DNA from: an uncultured Alphaproteobacteria bacterium
GTDB lineage: Bacteria > Pseudomonadota > Alphaproteobacteria > HIMB59 > GCA-002718135
NCBI GenBank assembly: GCA_902571865.1
Contig: CACGDO010000003.1
Span: forward strand, 62,001-126,000
Direction: 5' to 3'
Length of the DNA: 64,000 bases
The notes under the pieces were generated by a model. It was not told the DNA's origin. It did not search any database and saw only the letters and a program-made list of their open reading frames with translations. Positions 53,543-63,121 of the stretch are shown one piece after another. The translations under genes and the position numbers were made by a program. Position 1 is the stretch's first letter, and each line of letters starts with the position of its first letter.

Positions 53543-54078
53543 AGTCAATTTACAAATTATTAATTGATATAGGACCGCTTGCAGTATTCTTTATTTTTTA
53601 TACAAGAAGTGGTCTTCAAGAAGCAATACTTCCTCTTATGATTGCAACTGTAATTTCAGTAATCATTTCATATATACTTGAGAAAAAAATACCAATTATG
53701 CCAACTCTTGGGGCTGCGATTGTATTAATATTTGGAGGTCTAACAATTTATTTTGATAATGAAATTTTTATTAAAATGAAACCAACAATAATAAATATGG
53801 TCTTCGCATTAATTTTATATGGAGGAGTGATTGTTAAAAAACCTCTTTTAAAGTATCTTTTAGGTGCTGCACTTAAACTAGAAGAGGATGGATGGAGAAT
53901 ATTAACTCAAAGGTGGATTGCTTTTTTTGTTGCACTTGCTGTTTTAAATGAAATTGTTTGGAGAACACAAAGTACTGATGTTTGGGTAAATTTTAAAGTT
54001 TTTGGTATCTTGCCAATTACGTTTATTTTTACGATGACACAATTCCCTTTAATTAAAAAATATCAAATTGAAGATTAA
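53539..54078 (+). CDS. yciB: Septation protein A / YciB family
   Basis: Inner-membrane protein of 179 residues with about five to six hydrophobic helices, starting LLIDIGPLAVFFIFY, and with the family segments LEKKIPIMPTLGAA, KKPLLKYLLGAALKLEEDGWRILTQRW (in blocks) and NEIVWR. In E. coli YciB interacts with the elongation and division machinery. One base separates its stop from that of the convergent pgk. Confidence 0.93.
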   Translation: MKSIYKLLIDIGPLAVFFIFYTRSGLQEAILPLMIATVISVIISYILEKKIPIMPTLGAAIVLIFGGLTIYFDNEIFIKMKPTIINMVFALILYGGVIVKKPLLKYLLGAALKLEEDGWRILTQRWIAFFVALAVLNEIVWRTQSTDVWVNFKVFGILPITFIFTMTQFPLIKKYQIED

Positions 54079-54079
54079 A

Positions 54080-55276
54080 TTATAAATTGTTTTCTCTTAG
54101 TACTATAAATCCTGGTGATTTATTTCCCTCAAGCCACTCTAAAAATGCACCCCCAGCTGTAGATAAATATTTAAATGCGTCATTTGCTTTGGCTTTTTTT
54201 ATTGCTGCAAGTGTATCTCCTCCTCCTGCTAGAGCATCTAATTGAGACTTACTTGAATAATTTTGTATAATATTTGCAACTGAAATTGTACTTTTATCAA
54301 ATGGACTATACTCGAATGCACCTAATGGCCCATTCCATAAAATTGATTTAGATTTTAATATTTCATCTGAAATTAATTTTGTAGTTTGTTCACCAACATC
54401 TAATATCATTTGGTCATTTGGAATATTATTGATTGAATAAGTCTTAACATTTGATTTATCTTCTATTTTTTTTGAGCAAACAGCATCAATTGGTAAAAGT
54501 ATTTTGCAATTTTTTGATTCTGCTTTTTTTTGTATCTTTTTTGATAGTTCAATAAAATCATTTTCTACTAGAGAAGATCCAACGTTATATTTATTTGATA
54601 GCAAAAAGGTATTAGCCATTGCGCCACCAATTACTAGAGAGTCAAATATATCAACTAAATTTTCTAAAACTTTTATTTTTGTTGAAACCTTTGAGCCGCC
54701 TATAATTGCTAGATTTGGTTTATTTGAATTTTCTAAAAATTTGTCTAAATTTTCAATTTCTTTTGTGAAACTTAATCCAGCATATGAAGGTAAGTATTTA
54801 GTAATTCCTGTTATAGATGCATGATTACGATGAGATGCAGAAAAGGCATCATTAATATAAATGTCAAAACTAGAAGCTAATAATTTTGAAAAATTAAGAT
54901 CATTTTTTTCTTCTTCAGGATAAAAACGAATATTTTCTAATAGACAAATTTCCCCAAAGTCCATTTCATCAATTTTTGTCTCAATTATTTCTTTTTCACA
55001 GTTAGCTAAAAAATGAATTGTGTTTAAATTTAAAAATTTTTTTAATTCTGAACATAAAAACTCAATAGAATATTTTTTATTAACTTCACCTTTAGGTCGG
55101 CCAAAATGAGCAATTAAGAATATCTTGTTTTTATTTTTAATTAGTTTTTCTAGTGTTGGTAAAATAGCATGAATTCTTGAATGATCTGTAATTGTCCCTC
55201 CCAAAACTGGTACGTTTAAATCAACTCGAACAATTATTTTTTTATTTTTACAGTCTAGATCTCTTAATTCTTTCAT
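54080..55276 (-). CDS. pgk: Phosphoglycerate kinase
   Basis: Interconverts 1,3-bisphosphoglycerate and 3-phosphoglycerate in glycolysis and gluconeogenesis. The 398-residue chain contains VRVDLNVPVLGG, AHFGRPKGE, LLENIRFYPEEEKND, FINDAFSASHRNHASITGI (here YINDAFSASHRNHAS), GGSKVSTKIKVLENL, LWNGPLGAFE and the final GGGDTLAAIKKA with STAGGAFLEWLEG. Single gene, divergent from gcrA across 137 bp. Confidence 0.97.
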   Translation of the reverse strand: MKELRDLDCKNKKIIVRVDLNVPVLGGTITDHSRIHAILPTLEKLIKNKNKIFLIAHFGRPKGEVNKKYSIEFLCSELKKFLNLNTIHFLANCEKEIIETKIDEMDFGEICLLENIRFYPEEEKNDLNFSKLLASSFDIYINDAFSASHRNHASITGITKYLPSYAGLSFTKEIENLDKFLENSNKPNLAIIGGSKVSTKIKVLENLVDIFDSLVIGGAMANTFLLSNKYNVGSSLVENDFIELSKKIQKKAESKNCKILLPIDAVCSKKIEDKSNVKTYSINNIPNDQMILDVGEQTTKLISDEILKSKSILWNGPLGAFEYSPFDKSTISVANIIQNYSSKSQLDALAGGGDTLAAIKKAKANDAFKYLSTAGGAFLEWLEGNKSPGFIVLRENNL

Positions 55277-55413
55277 TTCTATTCACATGTATATAAAAAA
55301 AATGCTGGAAATCATTGATTTTTTTTAAAAATTTGCAGTTTTATCTTTTTTAATACATATATTTAGTATATTAAACTTTTTTAAGTTACTAAATGTAGTA
55401 ATGGAGTTTGATT

Positions 55414-55884
55414 ATGCCCTGGGATGATAATAATGTAGCAAAACTTAGAGATTTATGGGACCAAGGTCTACCGACAGCTCAAATTGGAAAATTATTAGGT
55501 TTCACCAAAAACGCAGTGGTTGGAAAAGCTCATAGAATTGGACTCGAGAGAAGACCATCACCTATAAGAAGAACAGCTGTTAAGCCCGATAGAAAGAAAG
55601 CTAGATCTCCGGTAATGCCAAAATTAAATTTTGAAAGTACCAAAGAACCAGAGAGTGTTTCTACAGAACCTTCTGTTTTCCAACCGGTAGTTAAAAATTT
55701 ATTTAATACAGCTCCAAAGAGAGGTTGTGAATGGCCTGAGGGTCATCCTGATGAAGCTGACTTTCGTTTTTGTGGTAAAGATAGATTTGAAGATAAACCT
55801 TATTGTTTAGATCATTGTGCTGTTGCATATGTTGTTCCTGAAAAAGAAGAAAACGAAAAGACAGAGTTAAATAATACGATTTAA
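55414..55884 (+). CDS. gcrA: GcrA family cell-cycle regulator
   Basis: Alphaproteobacterial sigma-70 co-activator linked to CcrM (GANTC) methylation. The ATG at 55414 follows a GGAG Shine-Dalgarno (55403-55406) and gives 156 residues. The N-terminal helix-turn-helix DNA-binding segment is WDDNNVAKLRDLWDQGLPT, then AVVGKAHRIGLERRPSP; a disordered middle; and the C-terminal sigma-binding zinc-type block with CEWPEGHPDEADFRFCGK and PYCLDHC. Length is close to Caulobacter GcrA (173). No GANTC site is seen just upstream of the gene. Confidence 0.92.
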   Translation: MPWDDNNVAKLRDLWDQGLPTAQIGKLLGFTKNAVVGKAHRIGLERRPSPIRRTAVKPDRKKARSPVMPKLNFESTKEPESVSTEPSVFQPVVKNLFNTAPKRGCEWPEGHPDEADFRFCGKDRFEDKPYCLDHCAVAYVVPEKEENEKTELNNTI

Positions 55885-55931
55885 TAATAAAAATTCTAGA
55901 AATAAAAATTCTTCCTGTTATCAATTAAAAT

Positions 55932-57185
55932 ATGAAAGATGAGAGAATTAATTCTGTATTTACTCCTATTCTAATTGGAGGAAGTTTAATTCTTTTAATA
56001 AGTTTTGCAATTCGTTCAACATTTGGACTATTTCAAATTCCTATTGCGTCTGATTTTTTATGGAACCGTTCAGAATTTTCTCTTGCTATTGCCATTCAAA
56101 ATTTAGCTTGGGGTGTAGGCACTCCACTATTTAGTGCTTTTGCCGAGAAATATGGCGATAGAAAAGCAATAGCGATAGGCTTAATTCTTTATGCAATTGG
56201 AATTTTCATAAGTAGTACTGCTACAACTCCAGAGGCGCATCAAACTTTAAACCTATTAATTGGTTTTGGGATAGCTGGTAGTGGTTTTGGTCCAATTTTA
56301 GCAGTAGTTGGAAGAGCCACGTCTCCAGAAAAAAGATCTTTAGCACTAGGTATTACAACTGCTGCAGGATCAGCTGGACAAGTGGTTGGTCCACCACTTG
56401 CTTCTATTCTATTATCATTTTTACCTTGGTCTTCAGTGTTTGAAATCTTTTCAATCATATTATTAATAACACTGATCCTTGTTCCAATTTTAAAAACAGA
56501 ATTATCAAATACAAATATTAATAATGAAAATGAAAAAATTAGCGATGCTGTATTCGTTGCATTAAAAGATCCAACATATTCAATGTTGTTCTTTGGTTTT
56601 TTTTCTTGCGGCTTTCAGTTAGCATTTATCACTGCACATTTTCCAGCATTTGTTGTTGAATCTAGTAGTCCAATTATAGAAGGAAGTTTAATAAGTTTGG
56701 TTTGTAGTTCTGTTGAAGGTTTAGGGGCATTATCTATGGCTCTTATAGGTTTGTTTAATATAATTGGTTGTTTGATTGCTGGAGCCTTAGGAAAGGCACA
56801 TTATAAGAAATATCTTTTATCTTTAATTTATACCGGAAGGACTGTTGCGGCAATTTTATTTATCTTACTACCTATTACACCAACATCTATTGCAATATTT
56901 TCAATAGTTATGGGTGCTTTATGGTTAGCAACAGTTCCTTTAACTTCAGGAATTATAGGCCATATTTATGGATTAAAATTTATGGGTACATTATATGGCA
57001 TTGTATTTTTTTCTCATCAGCTAGGATCTTTTGTAGGCGTTTGGTTAGGTGGTCTATTTTATGATATCTATGGAAGTTATGATATTGTATGGTGGTTTGG
57101 TATAGGAGTAGGTGCATTTTCTGCAATAATCCATTTACCAATTAGAGAAAAACCATTATCTAACACAAATATACAAACAGCATAA
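55932..57185 (+). CDS. MFS permease
   Basis: A 417-residue major facilitator of about twelve helices. EKYGDRKAIAIGLILYAIG is the loop 2-3 motif, GSGFGPILAVVGRATSPEKR lies in TM4-5, and AGSAGQVVGPPLA in TM5; the C-terminal half has a matching LGKAHYKK motif. Similar to monocarboxylate/aromatic-acid-type permeases but the substrate is open. A 40-residue membrane protein gene follows after 4 bp. Confidence 0.87.
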   Translation: MKDERINSVFTPILIGGSLILLISFAIRSTFGLFQIPIASDFLWNRSEFSLAIAIQNLAWGVGTPLFSAFAEKYGDRKAIAIGLILYAIGIFISSTATTPEAHQTLNLLIGFGIAGSGFGPILAVVGRATSPEKRSLALGITTAAGSAGQVVGPPLASILLSFLPWSSVFEIFSIILLITLILVPILKTELSNTNINNENEKISDAVFVALKDPTYSMLFFGFFSCGFQLAFITAHFPAFVVESSSPIIEGSLISLVCSSVEGLGALSMALIGLFNIIGCLIAGALGKAHYKKYLLSLIYTGRTVAAILFILLPITPTSIAIFSIVMGALWLATVPLTSGIIGHIYGLKFMGTLYGIVFFSHQLGSFVGVWLGGLFYDIYGSYDIVWWFGIGVGAFSAIIHLPIREKPLSNTNIQTA

Positions 57186-57189
57186 TTTT

Positions 57190-57312
57190 ATGGATGAAAA
57201 AAAAATTATACGAAACTTAATTATAGTAATTTTTTTCTTAGTTATTATTTATTCATTAGCTAGAGTTGGTGTAGGGTTAGATCTTAGCTTTGGGCCTTAT
57301 TTAAAAGAATAG
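57190..57312 (+). CDS. 40-residue single-pass membrane protein
   Basis: Between the MFS permease and the aminopeptidase a 40-codon gene starts with ATG at 57190, 4 bp after the permease stop. The product opens MDEKKIIRNL, has one hydrophobic helix (about residues 10-24, IIVIFFLVIIYSLA) and ends in RVGVGLDLSFGPYLKE. No known family recognised. The coupled spacing, charge topology (basic start inside, short periplasmic tail) and the filled gap support translation. Confidence 0.62.
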   Translation: MDEKKIIRNLIIVIFFLVIIYSLARVGVGLDLSFGPYLKE

Positions 57313-57317
57313 TGGAA

Positions 57318-58556
57318 TTAGTTACACCATTCTCCTTGTTTAAATATTGGCGTTACAGCTCCATCCTTATCAACACCGTCAACATCAATTTTACCTGAGC
57401 CAATCATCCAATCAATGTGTATCATACTTGAATTACCACCTCTTTGAGTGATTTCATCTTTCGATAAGTCTTTTTTCGATTTGAAACATTTTGAGTAACA
57501 TTGACCCAGAGCTATATGAGAAGCAGCATTCTCGTCAAATAAAGTGTTATAGAAAGTTATTCCTAATTGCGAGATAGGTGAACTATTTGGAACTAAGGCT
57601 ACTTCACCAAGTCTTCTTGAGCCCTCATCTGAATCGAGAACTTTTAATAAAACATCTTGTCCTTTAGAAGATTTTGCATCAACAATTTTACCTTCTTCAA
57701 AGCGAACGTTAATATCTTCAATAAGTGTTCCTTGATAAGATAGAGGTTTAGTTGAACATACTTCACCACTTACACGACTTGCATGAGGAGTTGTAAACAC
57801 TTCTTCAGATGGAATATTTGGATTACAAATAATTCCATTTTGTGCTTCTGAAGCTCCGCCCATCCACTCATGGTCATCAGCAAGACCTACAGTTAAAGAT
57901 GTTCCAGGACCAGAGTATTTTAAAGAATGAAAATTTTTAGCATTTAACCAATCTGTTTTATCTCTTAAATTTTTATTATGCTGATCCCATTCAGCTACAG
58001 GATCATCATTGCTAACTCTTGAAGCATGAAATATTGCATCTCCTAATTTTTTAATTGCTTCACTATCATCAAGATCTGGGAAGACTCTTTTTGCCCATGC
58101 TTTTCCTGGCCACGAAATTATATTCCAATTAATTTTAAATTCAGTGATTCTTTCTCTAGCTGGTTTGTATGCAATAGCATTAGCTTTATTTGCACGCGAA
58201 ACTTTATCAGGATCAATTTCAGATAATAGCATGGGATCATCACCAGCAATAGCCATTCTAGCTGTATTGTTATCAAAAGCTTCACCCATCCCATTATAAA
58301 GCCAATTTGCTGCAACATTGAAAGATTCATCATTTCCATACTTAAATCGAGACAATGTAATATCAGAATCATTGAAAAGTGGTGTTACAAGTCCGGCCCC
58401 TTCTTTATAAGCATGTTCAGCTATTTTTCTAACCAAGGGTAATGACTCCAACGGTGCTGTTATTAAAAGGTTTTGACCTTTTTGAAGTGCAACTCCTCTT
58501 TTAATTGATAGATGTGCAAGTTTATCAATATTTTTTGTATCTACATCATAAAACAT
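57318..58556 (-). CDS. M29 family aminopeptidase
   Basis: A thermophilic-type metalloaminopeptidase of 412 residues. Conserved features: VALQKGQNLLITAPLESLPLVR in the N-domain, IPSEEVFTTPHASRVSGEV, FEEGKIVDAKSSKGQD, and toward the C-terminus ASHIALGQCY, QRGGNSSMIHIDWMIG and VDGVDKDG with metal ligands. Normal length (about 410). Single minus-strand gene, divergent from dxs across 183 bp of plain AT-rich sequence in which I find no motif. Confidence 0.9.
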   Translation of the reverse strand: MFYDVDTKNIDKLAHLSIKRGVALQKGQNLLITAPLESLPLVRKIAEHAYKEGAGLVTPLFNDSDITLSRFKYGNDESFNVAANWLYNGMGEAFDNNTARMAIAGDDPMLLSEIDPDKVSRANKANAIAYKPARERITEFKINWNIISWPGKAWAKRVFPDLDDSEAIKKLGDAIFHASRVSNDDPVAEWDQHNKNLRDKTDWLNAKNFHSLKYSGPGTSLTVGLADDHEWMGGASEAQNGIICNPNIPSEEVFTTPHASRVSGEVCSTKPLSYQGTLIEDINVRFEEGKIVDAKSSKGQDVLLKVLDSDEGSRRLGEVALVPNSSPISQLGITFYNTLFDENAASHIALGQCYSKCFKSKKDLSKDEITQRGGNSSMIHIDWMIGSGKIDVDGVDKDGAVTPIFKQGEWCN

Positions 58557-58739
58557 TAACCATATAATTAGTTTTTATATTCTAAAAAGTCTAGAGATTT
58601 TGACTTTAAAATTTATCTTTAATAATTTTAGGAAAAGAAACTTAAATATTTCAAATTTTTTTATAAAATCTTTCCACAAACTCTTGTTTTTTTGCATATA
58701 TAAAAATATCAAATCTAGGCAAAAATAGTAAACTAAATT

Positions 58740-60656
58740 ATGGATTATGAGCTTTTAGATAAAATTAATTTTCCATCTGACTTAAGAGAATTTAAAAGGA
58801 AAGATCTAAAGCAAATCTCAGAAGAATTAAGAGCTAAAACAATTGAGACTGTTTCAAAAACTGGTGGTCATCTAGGTGCTGGATTAGGCGTTATTGAATT
58901 AACTGTAGCAATCCACTATGTCTTTAACACTCCACATGACAAATTAATCTGGGATGTAGGACATCAAGCTTATCCGCATAAAATAATTACAGGCAGAAAA
59001 AAAAATATTGAGACACTTAGAAAGAAAGATGGCATTTATGGATTTGTAAGAAGGTCAGAGAGTGAATATGATCCATTTGGTACAGCTCATAGTTCAACAG
59101 CAGTTTCAGCAGGATTGGGAATTAAAGCTGCAAAAGATATAAATAAAGATAACTCAAAAGTTATATGTGTTGTTGGAGATGGTGCCTTAAGCGCAGGTTT
59201 AGCGTATGAAGGATTAAACAACGCAGGCGCACAAAAAAAAGGTTTAATTGTCATTTTAAATGATAACAAAATGTCAATAGACAAACCAGTTGGTGCTATG
59301 AGCACTTATCTAACTAGGTTACTATCATCTAAATCTTACTCAAGTTTAAGAAATATTATTAAAAAAATATCTAAAACCTTACCATCAAATCTATCAAAGA
59401 CTCTTTATAGAACAGAAGAATATTCTAAAGGGCTTATTTCTGGAGGAACTTTGTTTGAGGAATTGGGGTTTTATTATCTTGGCCCAATAGATGGTCACAA
59501 TATAGACGATATGGTGTCAGTTCTGGAAAATATTAGAGATAATAAATTTGATAAACCAGTCTTTCTTCATTGTATAACTAAAAAAGGTAAAGGTTATAGT
59601 CCTGCTGAAAAGTCAGAAGATAAATTTCATGGTGTAGAAAAGTTTGATATTAATACAGGTAACTCAGTTAAAAAAACAAATCTAAAATCTTACTCAAATG
59701 TCTTTGGAGAAAAACTAACGAAACTTGCTGAAAACGATGAGAAAATCGTCGCAATAACAGCTGCTATGATGTCTGGAACAGGGTTAAAATTATTCCAACA
59801 AAATTTTGAAAAAAGATTTTTTGATGTTGGTATTGCTGAACAACATGCTGTTACAATGGCAGCTGGATTAGCTACAGAGGGTTTCAAACCATTTGTTGCA
59901 ATTTATTCAACTTTTTTACAAAGAGCTTACGATCAAATAGTACACGATGTAGCCATTCAAAAATTACCTGTTAGATTTGCAATTGATAGAGCGGGGTTAG
60001 TAGGATCAGATGGTCCTACTCATGCTGGTTCATTTGATATTACTTATTTAGCAACATTACCAAATTTTATAGTAATGGCGCCTAGCAACCAAAGAGAGCT
60101 ATCTAATATGATAGAGTTATCTTGCGAGATTAATGACACACCATCTGCTTTTAGATTTCCAAGAGGAACAGGATCAGATGAATTATTTAATAATCAGCCT
60201 ACAGATATCAATATAGGAAAGGGATATATTCTAATAGAAGGTAATGATGTTGCAGTCTTAAATTTAGGAACAAGACTTGAAAAATGTATTGAAGCTAGTA
60301 AGTTTCTTAATCAAAATAATATTTATCCTACTATTGCTGATGCAAGATTTGCAAAACCATTAGACACTCAATTAATAGATGACTTATTAAATAATCATAA
60401 ATATATTTTAACTATAGAAGAGGGTTCTATAGGTGGATTCTCATCTCATGTTTTACATTATGTCCATAATATAAGATCAAAAAAGGATAACGTTGTGATA
60501 AAAAATTTAATTTTTCCAGATCGTTTTGTTGAGCATATGACACCAGATGAGCAATATCAAGATATTAAAATGGATACCCAGTCAATAATCAGAGAAATTA
60601 ATAATTTTTATGAAAATAAAATTGTTGATATAAAAAATTTTAAATCAAAAGTTTAA
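58740..60656 (+). CDS. dxs: 1-deoxy-D-xylulose-5-phosphate synthase
   Basis: ThDP enzyme joining pyruvate and glyceraldehyde-3-phosphate at the start of the MEP isoprenoid pathway. The 638-residue protein has TGGHLGAGLGVIELTVA, WDVGHQAYPHKIITGR, HSSTAVSAGLG, VVGDGALSAGLAYEGLNNAG, NDNKMSID, then the transketolase pyrimidine domain with AEQHAVTMAAGLA, RAGLVGSDGPTHAG and C-terminal EEGSIGGFSSHV. Length is normal. panB follows after 31 bp. Confidence 0.97.
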   Translation: MDYELLDKINFPSDLREFKRKDLKQISEELRAKTIETVSKTGGHLGAGLGVIELTVAIHYVFNTPHDKLIWDVGHQAYPHKIITGRKKNIETLRKKDGIYGFVRRSESEYDPFGTAHSSTAVSAGLGIKAAKDINKDNSKVICVVGDGALSAGLAYEGLNNAGAQKKGLIVILNDNKMSIDKPVGAMSTYLTRLLSSKSYSSLRNIIKKISKTLPSNLSKTLYRTEEYSKGLISGGTLFEELGFYYLGPIDGHNIDDMVSVLENIRDNKFDKPVFLHCITKKGKGYSPAEKSEDKFHGVEKFDINTGNSVKKTNLKSYSNVFGEKLTKLAENDEKIVAITAAMMSGTGLKLFQQNFEKRFFDVGIAEQHAVTMAAGLATEGFKPFVAIYSTFLQRAYDQIVHDVAIQKLPVRFAIDRAGLVGSDGPTHAGSFDITYLATLPNFIVMAPSNQRELSNMIELSCEINDTPSAFRFPRGTGSDELFNNQPTDINIGKGYILIEGNDVAVLNLGTRLEKCIEASKFLNQNNIYPTIADARFAKPLDTQLIDDLLNNHKYILTIEEGSIGGFSSHVLHYVHNIRSKKDNVVIKNLIFPDRFVEHMTPDEQYQDIKMDTQSIIREINNFYENKIVDIKNFKSKV

Positions 60657-60687
60657 TTCTTAATAAAAGTTTAATTGAAATTTAAAA

Positions 60688-61473
60688 ATGAAGAAAATTA
60701 AAATTTTACACAAAAGTTTTTCTAAACCGATAAGTTGTTTGACTGCATACTCTCCATCAATTGCAAATATTTTAGATGGAAAGGTTGATTTAATACTAGT
60801 TGGAGACTCTCTGGGTTCAACACTCTATGGGATGAATAATACTCAAGGAGTGACTATGGATATGATGAAAAATCATGGAGCAGCTGTAAATAATACAATT
60901 AAGAAAAGTTTAAAAATATTAGATATGCCTTATAAAACATATGATAATAAAAGTGATGCATATAAAAATGCTAAAATACTTTTAAATCACTGTAAGCCTG
61001 ATTTATTAAAGATAGAAATTAGTAAAAAAAAATTAATTGTTTTAAAACACTTAGTAGATAAAAAAATAAATGTTATTTCTCATATAGGGGTAACACCACA
61101 AACTTATAAAAATTTTAATAAAATTAAAATTTTAGGAAAAACTAATAAAGAAAAACAAAATTTATTAGAGTTAGCTAAAGAATCTGAAAGATTTGGAGCT
61201 AAAGCAGTATTGTTAGAATGTGTTACAACAGATACAGCTAAATTAATTACGGAAAATATTTTGATACCTACTATAGGCATAGGTGCTTCAAAATATTGTG
61301 ATGGTCAAGTTTTGGTATTTGATGATTTAATAAATTTAACTACAAATGATAAAAAACCAAAATTCGTAAAAAATTATTTTAATTTTAATAAAGTTGCCAG
61401 CAATGTAGTTAAGAAATACAATAGAGAAGTTAAGCTTAAAAAATTTCCTAGCACTAAATTTACTTACAATTAA
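60688..61473 (+). CDS. panB: Ketopantoate hydroxymethyltransferase
   Basis: Adds a hydroxymethyl group from methylene-THF to 2-oxoisovalerate in pantothenate synthesis. The 261-residue TIM barrel has CLTAYSPSIA, LVGDSLGSTLYG, LKIE (metal and substrate contacts), SHIGVTPQ, GAKAVLLECVT with the catalytic Glu, and a late GIGASKYCDGQVLVFDD. Several usually strict residues differ (for example ISKKK after LKIE where GG is normal), so it is a divergent but complete copy. panC is not adjacent. The stop shares TTAA with the convergent carbonic anhydrase. Confidence 0.9.
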   Translation: MKKIKILHKSFSKPISCLTAYSPSIANILDGKVDLILVGDSLGSTLYGMNNTQGVTMDMMKNHGAAVNNTIKKSLKILDMPYKTYDNKSDAYKNAKILLNHCKPDLLKIEISKKKLIVLKHLVDKKINVISHIGVTPQTYKNFNKIKILGKTNKEKQNLLELAKESERFGAKAVLLECVTTDTAKLITENILIPTIGIGASKYCDGQVLVFDDLINLTTNDKKPKFVKNYFNFNKVASNVVKKYNREVKLKKFPSTKFTYN

Positions 61474-62102
61474 TCTAAGTCTATAAAGCTATTATTATTT
61501 TCTAAAATCTTGATTAAACCTGAATTAATTTGATACCACAAACCAAGCACATTCAATTTATTTTCGTTAATTAATTTATCTATAAAATCATATTCGCGTA
61601 AATTTTTTATTGATTGTTTTATATTTTCTTGCTCAAAAAAAGTTATTTTTTCAATTTCTGGAAGATCATTAGGGATATTGTTGAAAGAATTTTGTAAACA
61701 GCTTGTCCATTGATTTATGTATTCAAAATCATTTATATTTTTTTTATCTAATAATGTTTTGTAAGAATACTCAACTCCACCACAGTTTGAGTGGCCTAAA
61801 ATAATTAAATTTTGAATTTTTAGAACTTTTAATCCGTATTCTATAGCAGACAATGTTTGTATATTTTTATCATTATCATTTTTAGAAGGTATTATATTAG
61901 CGATATTTCTATGTATAAAATAATCTCCAACACTTCCACCAAAAATAGTATTTTCAAGAATTCTAGAATCACAACAAGTAATAATCATGGCAATTGGCTT
62001 TTGTGGATTTTTGGAAGCTTGCTGATATATGTCTTTATAATCTTCAAACGTATTCTTTTTCCAGAATTGATATCTTTCAATTAAAAATTTTGGTATTTCC
62101 AT
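61470..62102 (-). CDS. Beta-carbonic anhydrase
   Basis: Zinc enzyme interconverting CO2 and bicarbonate. The 210-residue chain shows CDSRI (Cys44, Asp45-Arg47 dyad), GDYFIHRNIANII, SAIEYGLKVLKIQNLIILGHSNCGGV with the other zinc ligands His104 and Cys107. Length and motif order fit plant-type beta carbonic anhydrases used for bicarbonate supply. Its start is only 40 bp from the divergent dusA. Confidence 0.94.
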   Translation of the reverse strand: MEIPKFLIERYQFWKKNTFEDYKDIYQQASKNPQKPIAMIITCCDSRILENTIFGGSVGDYFIHRNIANIIPSKNDNDKNIQTLSAIEYGLKVLKIQNLIILGHSNCGGVEYSYKTLLDKKNINDFEYINQWTSCLQNSFNNIPNDLPEIEKITFFEQENIKQSIKNLREYDFIDKLINENKLNVLGLWYQINSGLIKILENNNSFIDLD

Positions 62103-62142
62103 AATATTATTATTTTTGAAATTATTTATATAGCAAAATTAA

Positions 62143-63117
62143 ATGAAAAAGGAAATTAGTAGAAAATTCTGTGTAGCTCCAATGATGGGGTATACGACAC
62201 CATATGCTAGAAAACTTTATAGAATTTTATCAAAGAATAGTTTTTTATTTAGTGAAATGATTGCAGCAAAATCGCTTATTTATTCAAAGAGTAGAGAGAA
62301 TATTATTGATAATGACTTTAATAACCCTGTTGCTCTTCAGGTGGGTGGCTCTGAGATAGAGGATCTAACAAAAGCTTCAAAAATAGCAATAGATTATAAT
62401 TATGATGAAATTAATTTAAATGTTGGTTGTCCAAGTAAAGCAGTACAAAAAGGAAGTTTTGGCGCTTGTCTTATGAAAGATAAAATACTTGTTAAAAATT
62501 GTATGGAAGCTTTACAAAATGATAAGATTGAAGCTACATTAAAATGCAGATTGGGATTAGGTAAAGAATTAGATTATGAATTTTTTGAGGAATTTATTGA
62601 AGAGGTATCAAAAACTGGAATTAAAATTATTTACGTACATGCAAGAAATGCAATATTAAGTGGAATTAGTCCACAAGCCAATAGAACTGTGCCTCCTCTT
62701 AGTTATGATTTTGTAAAAAAAATTAAAAATAGATTTCCTAAAATAACATTCATCCTGAATGGAGGTATAGACACTCTTGATAAAGCAGAAAATCTACTAA
62801 AAGAATTTGATGGTGTAATGGTTGGAAGATTGGTTAAAAATAATCCCTTTGTTTTGAAAGAAGTTGATAAAAAAATCTTTAAAGAAAAAAATAAATTAAT
62901 TGATGAATCTATAATTAATATTTACTTTGAATACATAACGCCAAAATTAGGTTTTGAATCAATATTTAGATTACTAAGCCCTTTACTACATATATTTTTT
63001 TCTGTCCCTAATAGCAAAGTTTATAAATCTAAAATTAATGATTATATGAAAGATCAAAAAATTAACTTAATTGAAGATTTATTAATAAAATTTGTTAGTG
63101 AAAAAAATATAAATTAA
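62143..63117 (+). CDS. dusA: tRNA-dihydrouridine synthase A
   Basis: FMN enzyme reducing uridines 20/20a of the D loop. The 324-residue protein shows APMMGYTTPYARKLYR, FSEMIAAKSLIYS, VALQVGGSE, INLNVGCPSKAVQKGSFGACLM with the catalytic cysteine in the last block, YVHARNAILSGISPQANRTVPPL and LNGGIDTLDKAE. YVHARNAIL...SPQANR is typical of the DusA branch. Confidence 0.94.
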   Translation: MKKEISRKFCVAPMMGYTTPYARKLYRILSKNSFLFSEMIAAKSLIYSKSRENIIDNDFNNPVALQVGGSEIEDLTKASKIAIDYNYDEINLNVGCPSKAVQKGSFGACLMKDKILVKNCMEALQNDKIEATLKCRLGLGKELDYEFFEEFIEEVSKTGIKIIYVHARNAILSGISPQANRTVPPLSYDFVKKIKNRFPKITFILNGGIDTLDKAENLLKEFDGVMVGRLVKNNPFVLKEVDKKIFKEKNKLIDESIINIYFEYITPKLGFESIFRLLSPLLHIFFSVPNSKVYKSKINDYMKDQKINLIEDLLIKFVSEKNIN

Positions 63118-63121
63118 TATC

